From contig CM055190.1 of the NCBI GenBank assembly GCA_029224185.1, forward strand, positions 19,723,015 through 19,787,014: a stretch of DNA of 64,000 nucleotides. Direction: 5' to 3'. Below are positions 1-13,438 of the stretch, one piece after another. Position 1 is the stretch's first letter; every line of letters begins with the position of its first letter. Source of the stretch: Karalla daura (lineage: Eukaryota > Chordata > Actinopteri > Chaetodontiformes > Leiognathidae). The notes beneath the pieces are model-generated. The model made no database searches and had not been told where the DNA came from. It was given only the letters and a program-made list of their open reading frames with translations. Both the position numbers and the translations under genes were made by a program.

Positions 1-1484
1 AGGTCGCCAATTATCCAGCGGTATGAAGACAAAATATGCCAGAGAAATATGGGAAATAATGATTTAAAAGTAAAACAAGAGACAAGAAAGACTAGGCTGT
101 TGTCTGAGGGTCATCTGCAGGAAAAACGACAGTCCCTGCAGGTCATTTCTCACCTCATCTTCATCTCAGCCAAACTAACGAGTGTTTGAGGAGAAATATG
201 AACACCATTAACACAATAAGAAACAATGATTACTGTCAAGAGTAATTATAAATGATAACAGCAACGGAAACATTGTGTGACTCAGTGAAGCTTCAGGATG
301 AAGACGGATCAATTTTGCACAGACAGCTTTGACTTCATCAAAGAAAGTGAAAATAAATACTTCATTTGTTGAAGCTACTCCATAACTAGTCGTCACTAAC
401 TTCTGTTTTTCTTACTTACCTGCAGTTTAATAAAATCCAATAAATCATTAAATTAAATACCAAGTCCAATCCAATAACATAACAATGAATAATAACAACG
501 AAATATTGAAATAAAATATGGCAAAAGTGATATAATTAACCTGCCTCAACTCTTAATGACAAATGAGAAAATTCCCCCAAACCTTAATGCAGCTTTTTGG
601 ACTTTTGGAGGAAATTGGAGTACCTGGAGAATATCCATGCCAACACTGGCTGCTATATGCTATTAACTACCAAGCAGTAATGTGATGTAAATAAAAAAAC
701 TGATTTTCTTCTAGACCATCTGCACCTGGTCCACCCACCTAGGTGAATTTTAATTTTGGTGCCTGATTAGAGTCTGAGGTCAGCGTGGGCGTAGACTTCA
801 GTGCTTCAGTGAAATCTGCCTGATCCTCTATTAGTGGTGCTGCCTGTTTTGATGGAAAAGTTTAATTTTGGCCATTTTGTGGAGCCTTGTGACCCCACAT
901 AATTACTTCATAGCTCCACCAAACCCAGCTCTAACAGGATAGTAAATTCTTATAATAAATCCTTATAATAAGTTCTTGTATGGGTCACTGTGTGGACATC
1001 TGTTTGACAATAAGAGAAAACAAAGAGAAAAAACACTACTACATTGCAGTAAATCTGTCCACATGATCAAAATGGGTAGAGTTCAGCTTTGGTTTTACTT
1101 GAGAAACACCATGAACAGCTGTTTTAAGCTGGTGTTACAGGAAAGGGACGGGAGGGAGTTTACGTCAGTCTGTGTTTGTATTCAAAATCCTTCAATCCAA
1201 AGTTTGTCCAAATCTGACAAGAATAAATCAAAATGAGCCAGTTTCTTGAGACGCACATTTTGGCATATTTAAAATCTAGACACAAGCTCAGTGTCGAGAG
1301 AAGCAGTGCAGTCTCGTCACACAGCCTGTCCTAACGCTGCACTGTCAGTCCAAATTTTCCGACAAAGAGCACCACTGACTCCTATCACTAATTCACTTAG
1401 AACAACACTCCCAAACTCTAAAATTTGGGCAAAGGAGGATGAGGACTCGGAGGATTTCTGACTGGCTGAATTCAAAGTAACCTG
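1..1484. other. noncoding stretch, nothing recognised
   Basis: AT-rich sequence with no open frame that reads like a protein and no repeat I recognise. Open frames here are under 90 codons and have no domain-like composition. It is presumed to be distal intergenic DNA upstream of the NTRK3 exon. Confidence 0.6.
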
Positions 1485-1489
1485 ACAAT

Positions 1490-1935
1490 TTCACGTCGTG
1501 GTGAGGTTTGTCTTGTCCTGGATTTTTGTCCTGTCATTTCCTGCTTTATTTTGATAATCTGATTCTCCTCCTATGTGACGGGTCACTTTTCCCTTGTGTC
1601 ACACTTGAGTCCTGCTCTCCCCTAATCACTGGTCTCCACTGTGCCTTGTGCCAGTGCATTTTGTTTGTTTGCTTTTTTGTTTGTTTTTCAAGTGTGTAGA
1701 CTTTTTATCAAGTTTCGTGTTTTCCCAAGATCCTAGCATTCTCCCCAGGGGGGTGAACCAACCATCCTTGTCTCGTTTGTGTTACCTGTTCACCTGTGCT
1801 ACCTGAGTTTCCGCCATTGTTTTCCTTTCCTTAATAAATTCACCTTTTCACTCACTTTGTTTACGTCCAGAGTCATGCGGTTGGGTCCGCTTATTTGCAT
1901 TTCAGGCACAGTCTACTCACACTGTGACAAGCACG
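1490..1935 (+). repeat. possible degenerate dispersed repeat (pyrimidine-rich, LTR-like tail)
   Basis: The + strand is strongly T/C-rich with many short 'cctg', 'cttgtc' and 'tgtgtt' words. It ends with an AATAAA-like signal (ttaataaattcacc near 1832) followed by 'agtcatgcggttgggtcc'. This arrangement resembles the end of a common fish dispersed repeat whose terminus reads roughly 'gcatttgggtcc...tgacag'. The match is from memory and is diverged. It could instead be a chance pyrimidine-rich region. Confidence 0.3.
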
Positions 1936-3799
1936 TGAAAGTTGTCATTAGACACTCTTTGGTTTTTGGTGTGGAAGCAAATATCACATTTCTTCTAATC
2001 ACGTGATTAGATAATTAAACAATTGTCTTTAAGCCAAATCAGGTAAACCTCACAGCAGTCGGTCACAGAAAAAGGATGATTGGACTTTTGTTTTCTGATT
2101 CTGGTGAACAATTATCTCCTGATGGTGTCGGTGCCAAACTCTAATCCTCATTTTATCAACAGCAGTTTCTACAACTGGACGTGATTCAGCCAGAACGACT
2201 GTGCAAGCGGAAAATAACACACTTACACTGCGCCCGCTTATACTGCACTGCAGAGTGAATTATTTGTGACTTTCTCTGGACATTTCAACCACTCTTTAAA
2301 TAATTGCAGCAGTTAACTTTAAATCACCCTGTGAAAGTGGTTTACGCAGACGTTTGTCTCGACCACCTGAAAAAAGCAGCACTGAGAAAAGGGCAAAATT
2401 TGCCGAACCTCGAAAATGTTTCTCTCCGTTTTCACGTGTTGTTCTCCATATCCCTCTTGGAGAAAAGTATTGCGTGACATCAGCCAAAGAAGACGAGAAG
2501 TAGTGAAGAGAACTGTTTTGCTGACTTGCTGGTTACAAAGTGTCTAACAGCTTAATGCGTTTTCAAAGACGTTAGGTAAACCAACTACAAGCCATATGGA
2601 CTGTGAATTATCCAACCACAGAATGTCTGCATCGGTGCTAACTTGATCAAATTATCGTATTAATATTGAACTGTAACATTGCCTGAAGGCCTTGAACATC
2701 TCCTCATACGACTGGGCTGCGCTTTTGTTTCGCAAATGACTCTGTGATTGGACAAAATGTGCTGATATGCATTTTTAGGGGTTGTGTAGAATAGCATTAG
2801 TGGTTTGTTGCAGCCAGAGGGAAGAAGAGGTTGGTGATTTGCAATAATTACATTAAGAAAGTGATACTGGTTGACATAAAATGGAATAAACATGAGTGCT
2901 TAATGCACCCCTACATTATGCTTCCCATCCCCCTCGCATTGTTCCCAACAAAATTGGGCTTCAGAGAATTCATAATTACTTGTTTTACTCTTGGCCTGGC
3001 TTATGAAAGATTAAAATTACGTTCAAGGCATGCAGGCTTCCCCCTGTGTTGCTGCAGAAGAGCTTTTGTACATGCCAGTATCTGGGATGCTTCTCAGAGA
3101 AACAGATTTCTTATAAACGGGAGCTCATAGATACTCATGGCTACTCTGCCAAATTTGTCAGTGTCAAATGTAACATCTAAACTCCGCTCAGACATGCTGG
3201 GCAAGTGAAGCCCGGAGGAGCCCTCTAAAGAGGGGATCGATGGGACCAAACGGCAGAAAATAAACGGCGTGGAAAAACATGGGCTTATGATAAGTCTACA
3301 GAGAAATGGTTTGCTGGCCCTGTGCCTTTTGATATCAGTTTGAATTAGAATGATATTATTGATTTTTTTGCGAGAGCGGCCTGACAATGCGCCTGTAGCC
3401 AGTCCTCGGAGAGTGAATAGACAGAGGCAGAAAAAGGCAAAGGGACAGAGGGAGGGAGATAAAGAAGAACAGGAAGAGGGAAACTGAAGAGATAGAGCGA
3501 GGCTGGCATAAAGGAAGAGCCAGAGACAGAAGCATGAGTGAGGGTCTGCTTGCAGAAATAGAACGACTCCCCGATCAATTGTGCGTCGGTGGCCCTGCTG
3601 TGAGACTGCAGGGGATCCCTCAGCAGGAACACATAAAGGAGAGGTCGTAATAGGCCAATACATTAGATAAATGGCATTTACTGCTATGGAAACGACTCCA
3701 ACCTGGCTGGAGGTTGCCCACTGTGCTGGCAGCAGGTTTGTATTTATAGGCCTCTCCTGCACCTCGCCATGCAATTTCTCTGAAACCCTACCACCACTA

Positions 3800-3800
<1 letters not shown>
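1936..3800. other. noncoding stretch, no gene seen
   Basis: No exon-like coding segment was recognised. A 299-codon open frame on the - strand starting at 3993 crosses this stretch, but it owes its length to the CA repeat at 3801-3897 and reads as repetitive Val-Cys. 3411-3540 is purine-rich on the + strand (aggcagaaaaaggc, gggagggagataaag). It may form unusual DNA structure but is not a known element. Confidence 0.55.
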
Positions 3801-3886
<86 letters not shown>

Positions 3887-3897
3887 CACACACACAC
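3801..3897. repeat. (CA)n microsatellite
   Basis: About 80 bp of uninterrupted CA is followed by an interrupted end containing 'tacacgca'. A run of about eleven C lies just downstream near 3911. The length suggests high polymorphism. It creates spurious long open frames on both strands. Confidence 0.98.
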
Positions 3898-5144
3898 TAT
3901 CTCCACCACCTCCCCCCCCCCCTCTCCTTCTTGTCTGTCTCTCTTCACCTCCCTTGGTGTCAGTGATCCTACATCTGATATAATGCCACCCACGCACGCA
4001 GCTCCCCCCTTCCCCGGCTGCTGGCGTCCGCAGAGTTCCCAAGATGCAACTGTTGGCGACTCGATACTTTTTGACCGCGTAAGAAATGAAGGCGTTGCCC
4101 ACCTGGGTGGAGGAAGCTGGCAACCTGGGGGCGAAGATTCAACAGACTGAGACTATGTCCAGTGCTGCGTTGGGTTTGAGTTATTCAGTTATGATCGGTT
4201 TACGAGTTTTTGTTTAATTGTAGGGGTTTGATCTCGGCTCTCAGTGGCTCCAGTGGTCACAAACGGACATTACGGCTGTGAAAAATCAATATTTTTTATC
4301 CAACAAATTACAATTATTGATTTGAAATCCTGAGAGACTTTGCTATTTCCCTTGACTGCCCTTTTTTTAGGGCCTTTCGGCAAATTATTTGGATATTACA
4401 ACCCTCAACATTCCTTTTTTTGGCCTTGCAATCATCAACCTGATGGTTCTGGGCCAGGTTTCCATATGAGATCCTCAGAGAAAACACTGTTCACTAATAC
4501 TATCTAACTATCTCATCTATGTCAAGAAATGTATATGAGCAAAGAAAGGGATTTAGCTGATAATCATAGTCATATTGTCATATCGTAGCTTGAAAAGCTC
4601 TGCAGATCCTCTTGTCTCTAGATTTTCTCTCAAATGAAATAATTCAGGCGCGGTGAAATAAAGACTGGAAAGTGAATGTTTATTTTGTTGTTTTTTATTT
4701 TTCTCTGCAGGTGAGATAAGGTAGCATTTATAAATTCAAATTACTTACATTTGACTTCAGGATACAAGCGAAATAATAATCTTTCCTCCAACATCCCACC
4801 AACAAAATTATTGCAAACCCAAATGACAGGCTTTTTAATTGGCGCCCGATAAGGAGCGTGCATCCTAAATTAAATTGTGATGATTTTAAAATTTCAGCTT
4901 GTGACTCAAGCCTCAGAGTATTGTGTCACTGGGGTTTTAATAAAGCGGATTCAGAGAGATATATGACCTTGCTCTCTGACTCCTGGAAAATGATAATAAA
5001 AGTAAAGGAAGAGACAGGACGTGTCTGCTGTCTCAGACTCTGGGTGAAGTAAATATAGTGGACAACCAAGTGACAAAAGAAGACCGATCTGATGCTGATC
5101 AGTATTACAGAGGGAAATGGTTCATGGATGGCCTGAATGTTATC
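3898..5144. other. noncoding stretch, nothing recognised
   Basis: A/T-rich sequence with scattered short homopolymers. No exon, RNA gene or repeat family was recognised between the two microsatellites. Confidence 0.55.
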
Positions 5145-5146
5145 GC

Positions 5147-5216
<70 letters not shown>
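5145..5216. repeat. compound (CT)n(AC)n microsatellite
   Basis: About 24 bp of CT repeats runs directly into about 48 bp of AC repeats. The junction is clean ('ctctcacaca'). Confidence 0.98.
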
Positions 5217-5218
<2 letters not shown>

Positions 5219-5372
5219 AAAATTCCACTGTCTCCCTTTGATGTAGTCACTAATACAGAGACAATTTCATTTAGAACAAAGATGTTCCCTCTATTCTCAT
5301 TTATCCTGATGCCTTAATTTCAGATTCACTGACACCTCGAAAGAGTTTCAGAGTCTATTGTGTAGCAAAACA

Positions 5373-5409
5373 CCTCCTCCTCCTCCTCCTCTTCCTCTTC
5401 CTCCTCCTC
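5373..5409. repeat. (CCT)n-rich simple repeat
   Basis: Trinucleotide cctcct units are interrupted by 'cttcctctt'. It is a short triplet repeat in noncoding DNA. Confidence 0.9.
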
Positions 5410-7797
5410 GTCTTTCCCCCCACGCTGCTTATCCATTCGCAAATGAATAATTAATTCCCTATTCAAAGGAAAAGGACAAGCAGACTCACAATATTGTCCG
5501 TAAACGAGTACTTATAACCCACAGACCATTGTCACGTTCATGTCTCCCAGGGGAGTAATTCCAACACAATTTACTGAGCTCAAACATTAGACTGTCAGAA
5601 CCAGGCCAGAGCCTCTTCTTCCCAGCACCGCAGCTCTGGTCAACTAATGCACCGGGGAGGATAAGACATCAGGGAAGGTTTTGCTTTCAGGTAATGGCTC
5701 CTGGGGACGCCTATTCATTAAATTGAGTGTCTGAACAATATGGCTCTACGTAATGCATCTGCTTTACACATCCTGCATTATTTATGAGTGTAGAATGGCT
5801 TTATATTCAGAATGGGGTAAAAGCTTAAAGGTTGTTGAGGGACATGATTTTATTCCACTCGATGCATTTAGGATAATGGTGAAATTCTAAAGGGACTCTG
5901 ATTAAAAGCTGCTCTGCTTTGGTGCCGCCCAATCACAAGAGATGTGGCGTTAATTAATTGATTAAATGCTATTTTATCATCACCAATCGCTCCAGACCTC
6001 TGAGCTTGAATAGAAGTTGGATGCAAACCTCTGAGTAATGTGTTTTGAGGGCCACTGCTCCGGGGCATCCACGGCGCCGATTTTGGTCGTTTGTTGTCAC
6101 ACGAAAGGAGAAAGGAGAAAGTTGAGTGAAAACTGAAAAAAAAACAGACTTGAAAAGAAGTTGAAATCCTGCTTTCTCATCTTCACACATCTAAGCAACT
6201 GCTATGTGCATCGGAGCGTCGGTTTTCACATTCCCCTTGAATTCTGAATATCGTTCGCTTGAGCTTTAGTGACATTTTAAAACTTTTTCACTCACCAAAA
6301 AACATGTCTCAAATGTAACGAAGGAGCCCTGACATTTGACAACATGCATTTTCATTTGCATTCCTCATTGTCTTCCCCACTGGTGAAAATGAGCTGCAGC
6401 TACTCCATAACATCGGACAAAATGTCAGGGATTATCTGGATGATTGACAATTGGATAATGGAGGAAACAATTAAAGCAAGCGTTTATTCCTAACACCCTG
6501 TAACTTTGATTGACCATCATCATCCTCAGCTTGTTTCCTCCTTGTTTCCCGCATCTTCATAATACCAATGGCAATTGTGCAGTGAGGCTTAACTGACTGA
6601 GGAAGGTCAAATTTCCAGCCATTGAGGAAAGGTGAGCTGGTGAGAGGTTCAATTCTTAAAATGTAAAGGAGTCCTGGAATAGTTGAATGAACTATTTATC
6701 CTTGTTCTACAGTGTTGACATACCGAAGAAGCTATGAAACTCTGGTTTAAGCCATCAATCTTTTTTTCTTATGTGGAAACATTATGGTCCATTTCATCAA
6801 ACCATTTTTTTCATTCTTTGCTCCTTTAAGATTTGGAATCAGAAGGGCTTCACTTACTTTGGTTTGAGATAACGATTATTGCTGAGAGATTTTGCACAGA
6901 CCAGCACTCCGGTCACTGGTCAATATGGGATTTATAACCATCACTGTTATTTGTCCAGGTTGGTCAGCTGGTCAACCACTCTGGTAGAGTCTCAATTATC
7001 TAAAGCACTGCTGAAATTGTATTGACATTTATGGATCCTAAACCATTAAGTGTAAACTCATAATCTCTAGTTTTATTTTCCCTCAAACCCCATCATATCA
7101 ATATTTATGCTTCTGCATAACGTATCTAGATGGCTATGACTGCAATGGAACTCAATACAGACAATTGCAAATGGACACTAACTCGGCAAAACTAAAAACA
7201 TTATCGTCGTTATAAGCAGCAGTTTGTATTCAGTGAAAATCAATAAGAGGTACAAAGTAGAATGGCAGTTTTGTCTCTGTGGTCCTGATGTGTGGTTCAG
7301 ATTTTTGAGGGATAAACTAGAACATGACGTTCAACGTGTGGTGTCTAACTGCAGCCTAATGCACACATATGCATTCCAATGCAGTGCATACGACAGTACA
7401 GAAACGCTGCGTCCATGGCAGAGCTGGCAACCAATTCCTGTGTTCACAGTACAGATGGGTCTGTAGGAGTGACTTAATGAGATGTGTGTGCATGTGTTAG
7501 AGAGGTGATAGTAGGGGCAATCATCAGCCTGCTGGTAAATCCCGTCCCGTCTAACCTCTCACTTCCACCTATATCATCACCTCTCAGCCTCCAGCAGAGC
7601 GTGTGCATGTATGTGTTTTACAGTGTTAATAAAATGTCACGCACCTACAGCATATTGTACATCCATTCCCACGGAAATATTGGAAAAGTATTGCAGAGAC
7701 AGGGGTAAAACAGACACAAAGGTTGAGATGAACATCTTGCTCGGCATTTAAATCTGTACATTTTATGTTTCTACAATTTATCAATTTATTTTGTGCA

Positions 7798-7798
<1 letters not shown>
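5410..7798. other. noncoding stretch with a candidate conserved element
   Basis: No gene or repeat was recognised. The part from about 5690 to 6010 has no simple repeats and carries several homeodomain-type TAAT/ATTA cores, including 'ttaattaattgattaaa' near 5950. This is the look of a developmental enhancer, but conservation cannot be tested here. Confidence 0.35.
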
Positions 7799-7868
<70 letters not shown>

Positions 7869-7891
7869 AGTGTGTGAGTGTGTGAGTGTGT
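7799..7891. repeat. (TG)n microsatellite with TGAG interruptions
   Basis: Long TG repeat. The 3' half is broken at regular intervals by 'gagtg', giving a higher-order TGTGTGAG pattern. Confidence 0.98.
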
Positions 7892-8439
7892 GCAGCAGCC
7901 TCCTTTAACTAAAACAGCAAGACCCAATTTCAGGCACAATATTTTATTGTCACTGACAACACAATACATAAGAATAAACAAAATAATGTTGCAGCAAAGC
8001 AAATAGCCAGTCCAAGCTGAAACTGGGTCAATTTAGTGTGTGCAAGCTTGATTCATCACTTCGGGTTGGTGATTAATTTAAAATATTAAACATTTTGCAG
8101 AAAGTTCAGTCATTAGAAGGCCACAGTGCCAGAGTGCCAGAGAGTGAAACTGTCATTTCATTAATTGATGAAATTCTTTGTAAATGCATTTTAAGCATTC
8201 ATATCATGCACATTAAGCGAGAGCAGCATTTTTGATTATAGGAAGGGACCAAGTGCACTACTATATTGTTTTTACCTCCGAGTAGAGAGTCCACATCCCC
8301 GGAACCAGTCTCAGGGTCAGAGTTCGACTCACTTTGATACTCGGCTCCGCCGACAACCCTACGTGACTGCACCTGACCCTGACCCTGAGGCCTGCCTCAC
8401 AGTGGAGCTGCCATCGTGTCGTTAGGATAAGGTGAAATA

Positions 8440-8505
8440 AGATAGGATCGGATAAGTGAAGTACTTTATATATCCCCGAAGGGAAATTGTTCTGTACAGC
8501 AGTCA
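8440..8505 (-). mobile_element. probable LINE 3' tail fragment
   Basis: The word 'tactttatatatccccgaag' followed by 'ggaaattgttctgtac' is the reverse complement of the 3' end typical of fish L2/Maui-type LINEs, where 'aatttcccc...gg(g)atcaataaagta' precedes a short tail repeat. Only the 3' end is visible, as expected for 5'-truncated LINE insertions. Flanking 'ggataagg...gataggatcggataag' is the degenerate tail repeat. Confidence 0.6.
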
Positions 8506-8568
8506 AAACTCATAATCAGTGTAATATGTAATGGGCAATAAGAGAGAGATTGAGTAGTTAAAACTAAA

Positions 8569-8645
8569 ATAATTATTAATAATAATAAATAAGTATGGTG
8601 ATGATGACGATGATGATGATAGTAATGATGATTAATATTATTATG
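8569..8645. repeat. AT-rich/ATG simple repeat
   Basis: Mixed (AAT)n, (GAT)n and (ATT)n units over about 77 bp, directly downstream of the LINE tail fragment. It is a degenerate trinucleotide microsatellite. Confidence 0.85.
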
Positions 8646-9188
8646 AACAGGAAAATGGTGACAAATGTAGAAATCTATTTCCTTTGGGCTACCAAGACAA
8701 TGAAGTCAAGGTGTAGGCACTAAAATCTTCTTTCTTCATCCACAACTTCGCAACTTCATCAGCTTCGTCACTTAGTTCTGCCAGTACATAAAAGTAGTCA
8801 TTTGTGACTCACGAAACACAACATCCATTTTTCTTGACAACATCTGATCATATTCATGTACCCTGATACAAAAAAAAAAATCTCACCCTCCGTCAACGTC
8901 CTTGGCCACACAGCGGCAGCTCACCGCTCAAACGAGCTAATGGCGAAACAAATCTCTCTGTCTCTCCTCTCTCTTTGTCCGGTGGAAGGACACTCAGTTC
9001 CTGGGCTCCTTCTTGGCGGAAGTTATGTGAATGGATTTATTGACTGCGAGACAATTTGAAATTGATAACTCCTACCTGGGTGTGATGTCAGGGGCTGGCG
9101 TCCTGTCTGCGTCAACGTGGACGGAGAAACATGGCGAGCCCTTCAGCGTCTTTCATCAGATGAGCAAGTCTGGATTCAGTCGATTCCT

Positions 9189-9190
<2 letters not shown>

Positions 9191-9229
<39 letters not shown>
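9191..9229. repeat. (CA)n microsatellite
   Basis: Uninterrupted CA repeat of about 39 bp. Confidence 0.97.
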
Positions 9230-9231
<2 letters not shown>

Positions 9232-9689
9232 AGCGGTTGTCACTGGTAACTCAGATCACGGCGTGTGACATGGGCATAGCAGAAGTGACAGGATTGCATG
9301 GTTAGAGGTGTCGCCTTCTTTAATGACGTGCCGGAGATTTGGATTTGCAGAGAGTGCACCTGCTGCCTGCAGCTCTTTGTCCTGGTGTGTGCTGTGTCTT
9401 TGACTAATAGCAGGATGCTGCTCCACTGCTCGTACTGCATTCAGAAGATCTGAAAACTCTTTTAGATTAACATCTTGTTTCCTTATCCTCATAGAATCAG
9501 TTAAATCCCTTTATTGCGAGGGGAACAGGATGGACGATATTATTGTAATAAATCTGGCTGCCATGTTGCCGGCTGTGAAACAAGAATAGGAACTAACCTC
9601 TCTCAGCCACTAACAGATGACCATATGTATTTTCTCTGTGTGGTCTCAGAATATTTGGTGGTGAAGTGTAAATTGTAAAAGGACTGTGC

Positions 9690-9928
9690 CTTATATGCTA
9701 CTTTTTTATGAGCACTCAAAGTGCTTTACAATATCCATCCCATTCACCCTTTTCACCATGATTATGCAAAACACAATTGATTTGCTCCATCACTAACTTT
9801 ACTGTAACAAGTCATACTCTGATGATGTAGCAGCAGCAGCAGTTTGGGGGTCAGTATCTTGCCTGCAGATACTTTGACATGTAGGGGCTGCAAGGTTGGG
9901 ATCAAACCACCGTCATTCTGATAAGTGT
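9690..9928 (+). repeat. old copy of a common teleost dispersed repeat
   Basis: Recognised by an ordered series of words: 'gcactcaaagtgctttacaa', then 'cccattcaccc', then 'gtcagtatcttgcc', then 'actttgacatgtaggggctg', then 'gggatcaaaccaccg'. The same order occurs in a widespread fish repeat whose parts read 'agcactcaaagtgctt', 'ttcacccattcac', 'agtgtcttgccca', 'acttcgacatg' and 'gggatcgaacc'. It has no coding capacity. The class is not decided here. Confidence 0.65.
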
Positions 9929-11327
9929 ATGGGGTCATAAAATGGGATAATTTAAGGGACCATAAAAGTTATGATCTCAGCTCTGGACCAGAGATGTTCA
10001 TTCTCTGTTCTACCATAAAGTAATAGCCTGGGATTTGCATCATGCAGCCATTGGGAATTTGAGAATCTGACCTGTCGATCGCATTGCTGTTTGGTACCTT
10101 TTTGACTTTTCCAAATGAGAAAAAACTAACCTTTCCCAATCATTTAAAAATGTCTCTAAATGTTTTTAATGCTTTATAAACATCTTTTATTCTAAAGTGT
10201 TGCCGTTATTTTCATGGTAGATAAATTATAAAACGGAAAGCATCACATTTTCTTTTTCTTATCTAATGCATACTCAACCTCAAACCACAGATTTTTTTGC
10301 AGAGCTTTAATGTGAAAAGATTACTCTTTACTGTAGTGATAAAGAAATATGAAGCACCAAACACTAAGGAAATATACCACAGCAGCTCTTCGTCTGTGAT
10401 GCAAGCACTATTTCAATCCTTTGCAAAACTGAGTGTTTCTGGCTACTATCCCCACCATACATAATAAAAAAATGTTATTATGATAGAAATCTAGTCTAGA
10501 GTTGTTGGAAATATTCTTGCCTGTGTTTCAGAAAGTTGTTTTCACACATTGTTGACTGGATTTAATTTGTTATACCTGAGATTTTGTGTGGTAGGAGTTG
10601 GTTTAAGAGCCCCGTAAAAGCTGTAAATGGTGACAAATAAAATAAGAACAGGCTGTGGACTAAACACCACACATACAGTTACGGATGGAGGGTCTGAGGT
10701 AAGCTGCTGTCAGAGGACGTCTCTTCTCCAGACCTTCTGATCTAAGACGGCAAGAAAGCCATTAAACGCAAACATTCGGAGCGGCAGTGCCATGTTTGAG
10801 TTTGTGTCGATTGGAGGAACGAGGCGCTATCAGCACAGTTTGGCCTGTAGTCAACATTGTAAACTAACATCACTTGTTTGTGACGACTGTGGGTTGGTGG
10901 AGATGTGTAGAGGCAGAAAACAAGGGTTTGCAGCTCAAACAGACTTTTGGGCAGAACCAATCGATTGTAACTGCGTTAGCGAGTGCAGAGTTCAGAGAGT
11001 AGAAAAATGCAGTCGAAGTAAACAGCAGGTCAGTTTCTGAGTTTGTTTGGTGTGTTAAAAACTTCATGTTTATCGTCCACTTATCACATTCTGGGGCGCA
11101 GAGGCGTCAGCACAAGTGCGTCACTCTAGTGAAAAATACAGTGGTGCGCTTGCGGAACAGGAAAACACACCCGTGGCTTACAAACCAATACTAACCTGGG
11201 TGTGTTTCGTATTTTATGGGCTTCACTGTGAGAAATGTATTAAATTTATGATAAACAAAAAACTATCAGTAACTTTCAGACACAGTCTATCTATCTAGTC
11301 AATCGTCAGTTTCGCCACAAAGCCTGA

Positions 11328-11331
<4 letters not shown>
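9929..11331. other. noncoding stretch, nothing recognised
   Basis: No gene, RNA or repeat family was recognised. Open frames around 10742-11067 on both strands overlap one another and lack protein-like composition. Confidence 0.55.
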
Positions 11332-11363
<32 letters not shown>

Positions 11364-11415
11364 TGTGATCTGTCCAGGGTGTATGTCCAATATTCAGCCT
11401 ATGATATGGATATGA
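11332..11415 (+). repeat. (GT)n grown inside a dispersed-repeat fragment
   Basis: A GT repeat of about 29 bp (11332-11360) runs into 'cctgtgatctgtccagggtgtatg'. That resembles the 3' part of the dispersed repeat annotated at 13928, 15700, 41791 and 54788 ('gtgtgaatgtg...ctgtgatggactggcgacctgtccagggtgta'). The microsatellite has probably expanded from the GTGTG-rich segment of that repeat. Confidence 0.5.
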
Positions 11416-13366
11416 TAAACATATTATAAACACTGACGCAATCCATCTGAGAGGTAAACACTCCTTGACCATTACTTTCTATTGCATGTGCAGCTCTATA
11501 TTCTCCTGTCATCTGTTCACTATGTCACTGATTTGTCCACATTCGTTGTACAACACTGAGAAACACACACACACACATGCCACTACACACTCAGGCCTCT
11601 ATCTGTTTACTGTTTAGATCAGTGTATATGTTTAACATACATTAAAATTATCTTTGCTTTTGACCCGTAACCTGATTATTTGAGGCAGCTGACTTTAAGA
11701 GCAAGAATGCAATTTACATTTTACTCAATTTACTGCAGACACAACGGTGAAGCACACAACACTCCTTGATGTAATCAACAAAGCATAAGCTAAAGTTTAA
11801 AAGCAGTTAAACTGCAGACAACCTGGCCTTGCAACCCGAGTAACATATGGACAATATAATCACTTGTCATTTTGTTTATGTTGTTAAGTTTGTTTGTCAT
11901 TTCAGCCCTGTAGCGTTTTCGGTGTTAAGGTGCCACTGACTCTGATTTTGTAATTAAACTGTACTTGAACATCTGCAGCGAGCGCACTGCTACGGCTCAG
12001 CAATGGTAAATACATTATGATGTAAACACAACAGCTCGTAACAGGATTTTGAAGATTTCAAAGGCATTTTTTTTTTTATTATACTTGCGAGGTTAACCAC
12101 AGGGTTAAACATAACAATTGGTTTCAAAAGGAGGGATGTTGAGTGGTTAGAGTGGCTGATGTGTATCCGCAGCTCTGTTTACAAGGTGCTGTAGGCCGAT
12201 GAATAATTGAAAGTGTGGATGCACAGCCACAAAGTGTAGCACGGGGCCGGCTGTGATAGAGCCTGGCTGAACAAACCGAGAACAGCAGGAGTGTTTTAGC
12301 AGGCTGGCTGCCGCTCTCCGATGCCACCTCTAGTCTGGCAGGGACAGATCGCTGCATAACGAGCCTCATTAGAACACAACTCCATCGCCACATCAAAGGC
12401 TTCCCCTTTTTTTATACCAGGAGTGGGATCACAATCCTTGGGATATTTCAGCACCTACTCCAGCCTCGAACCTTCACATCTCCCTCTCTGAGAGCGGGAG
12501 GAGGCAGAGTCAAAGTTTTGGGTCACTTTTAGATCTCTGCTGCTGAGTGGCAGAGGCGGTGCTGATTAATACAGAATTATGATAATGATCTCAAGGATGG
12601 GGAAAGGGCAGATGAGGCTTCTTATTATCTTCTCCACTCAGGTGATGATGGATCCTGGCTCCACTGCTCTCTGACATTGGGAAGGGACAGGCACAGACTT
12701 TCTCATTTTGTCAAGTCAGCAGGCCCCAAATCTAGGAGATCTTTTTTTTTTTTTTACTATTTTTTTCTGAGCTGATGCTGCCATTCATTTTTCTGGTCAA
12801 GGTAGTCATGCTGGGTTGTAAATATCTCAGGGAGGAGAGGGTGACCTCTTTTCTTCCTGATCTCCCCTTAACACACATATATACAGGACAAAAACACATG
12901 CAGAAACAGCATGCAGCTCCTCCTGTGTATTTCATTGGATTAATCGAAGCAGCCATTTCCCGGCATCTCCTTCTTTCTCTCTCTGTCTCTTCATCGGTCT
13001 CTCTTTCTGCCTCCAACTCTCTCTGTCATTTTCAGTTGACTTGCAGTTAACTTGCTCCTTCACAGAGTGATTTACATTTTAAACAGAATTGTTGGGGTAG
13101 TTGTGGGTTTGTAGAGAATATCTGCTCACAGACTGCACAAAGGAAGAAAGTCGGAGACAGAAAACTCTCTGTCCAACAAATAATGCTGGCTTGTCTTTTC
13201 ACAAAGGTAGAAGAACACTTCTCCCACTTTAAAGTCAACCAGATGGATTCTTTCCTCCAAACTATCAGTAAGTCATCGGTGAATACACTTTCAGCGTGTC
13301 CTTGATGGCTAAAAAATGAAGCTCAGAGTCAAACTCACAGCATGCGCTGACATTCACGTGGTACAT

Positions 13367-13367
<1 letters not shown>
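11416..13367. other. noncoding stretch, nothing recognised
   Basis: No gene was recognised. It contains two short homopolymer tracts (T-runs near 12069 and 12742). The segment 12120-12400 is GC-richer and non-repetitive, but none of its frames reads like a conserved protein. Confidence 0.55.

Positions 13368-13436
<69 letters not shown>
13368..13436. repeat. (AC)n microsatellite
   Basis: Pure AC repeat of about 69 bp. Spurious open frames cross it on both strands. Confidence 0.98.

Positions 13437-13438
<2 letters not shown>

Noticed and set aside
3094..3993. 299-codon open frame on the - strand, the longest in the window
   Set aside because: Its length comes from the CA repeat (Val-Cys run). 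The flanks show no protein-like features.
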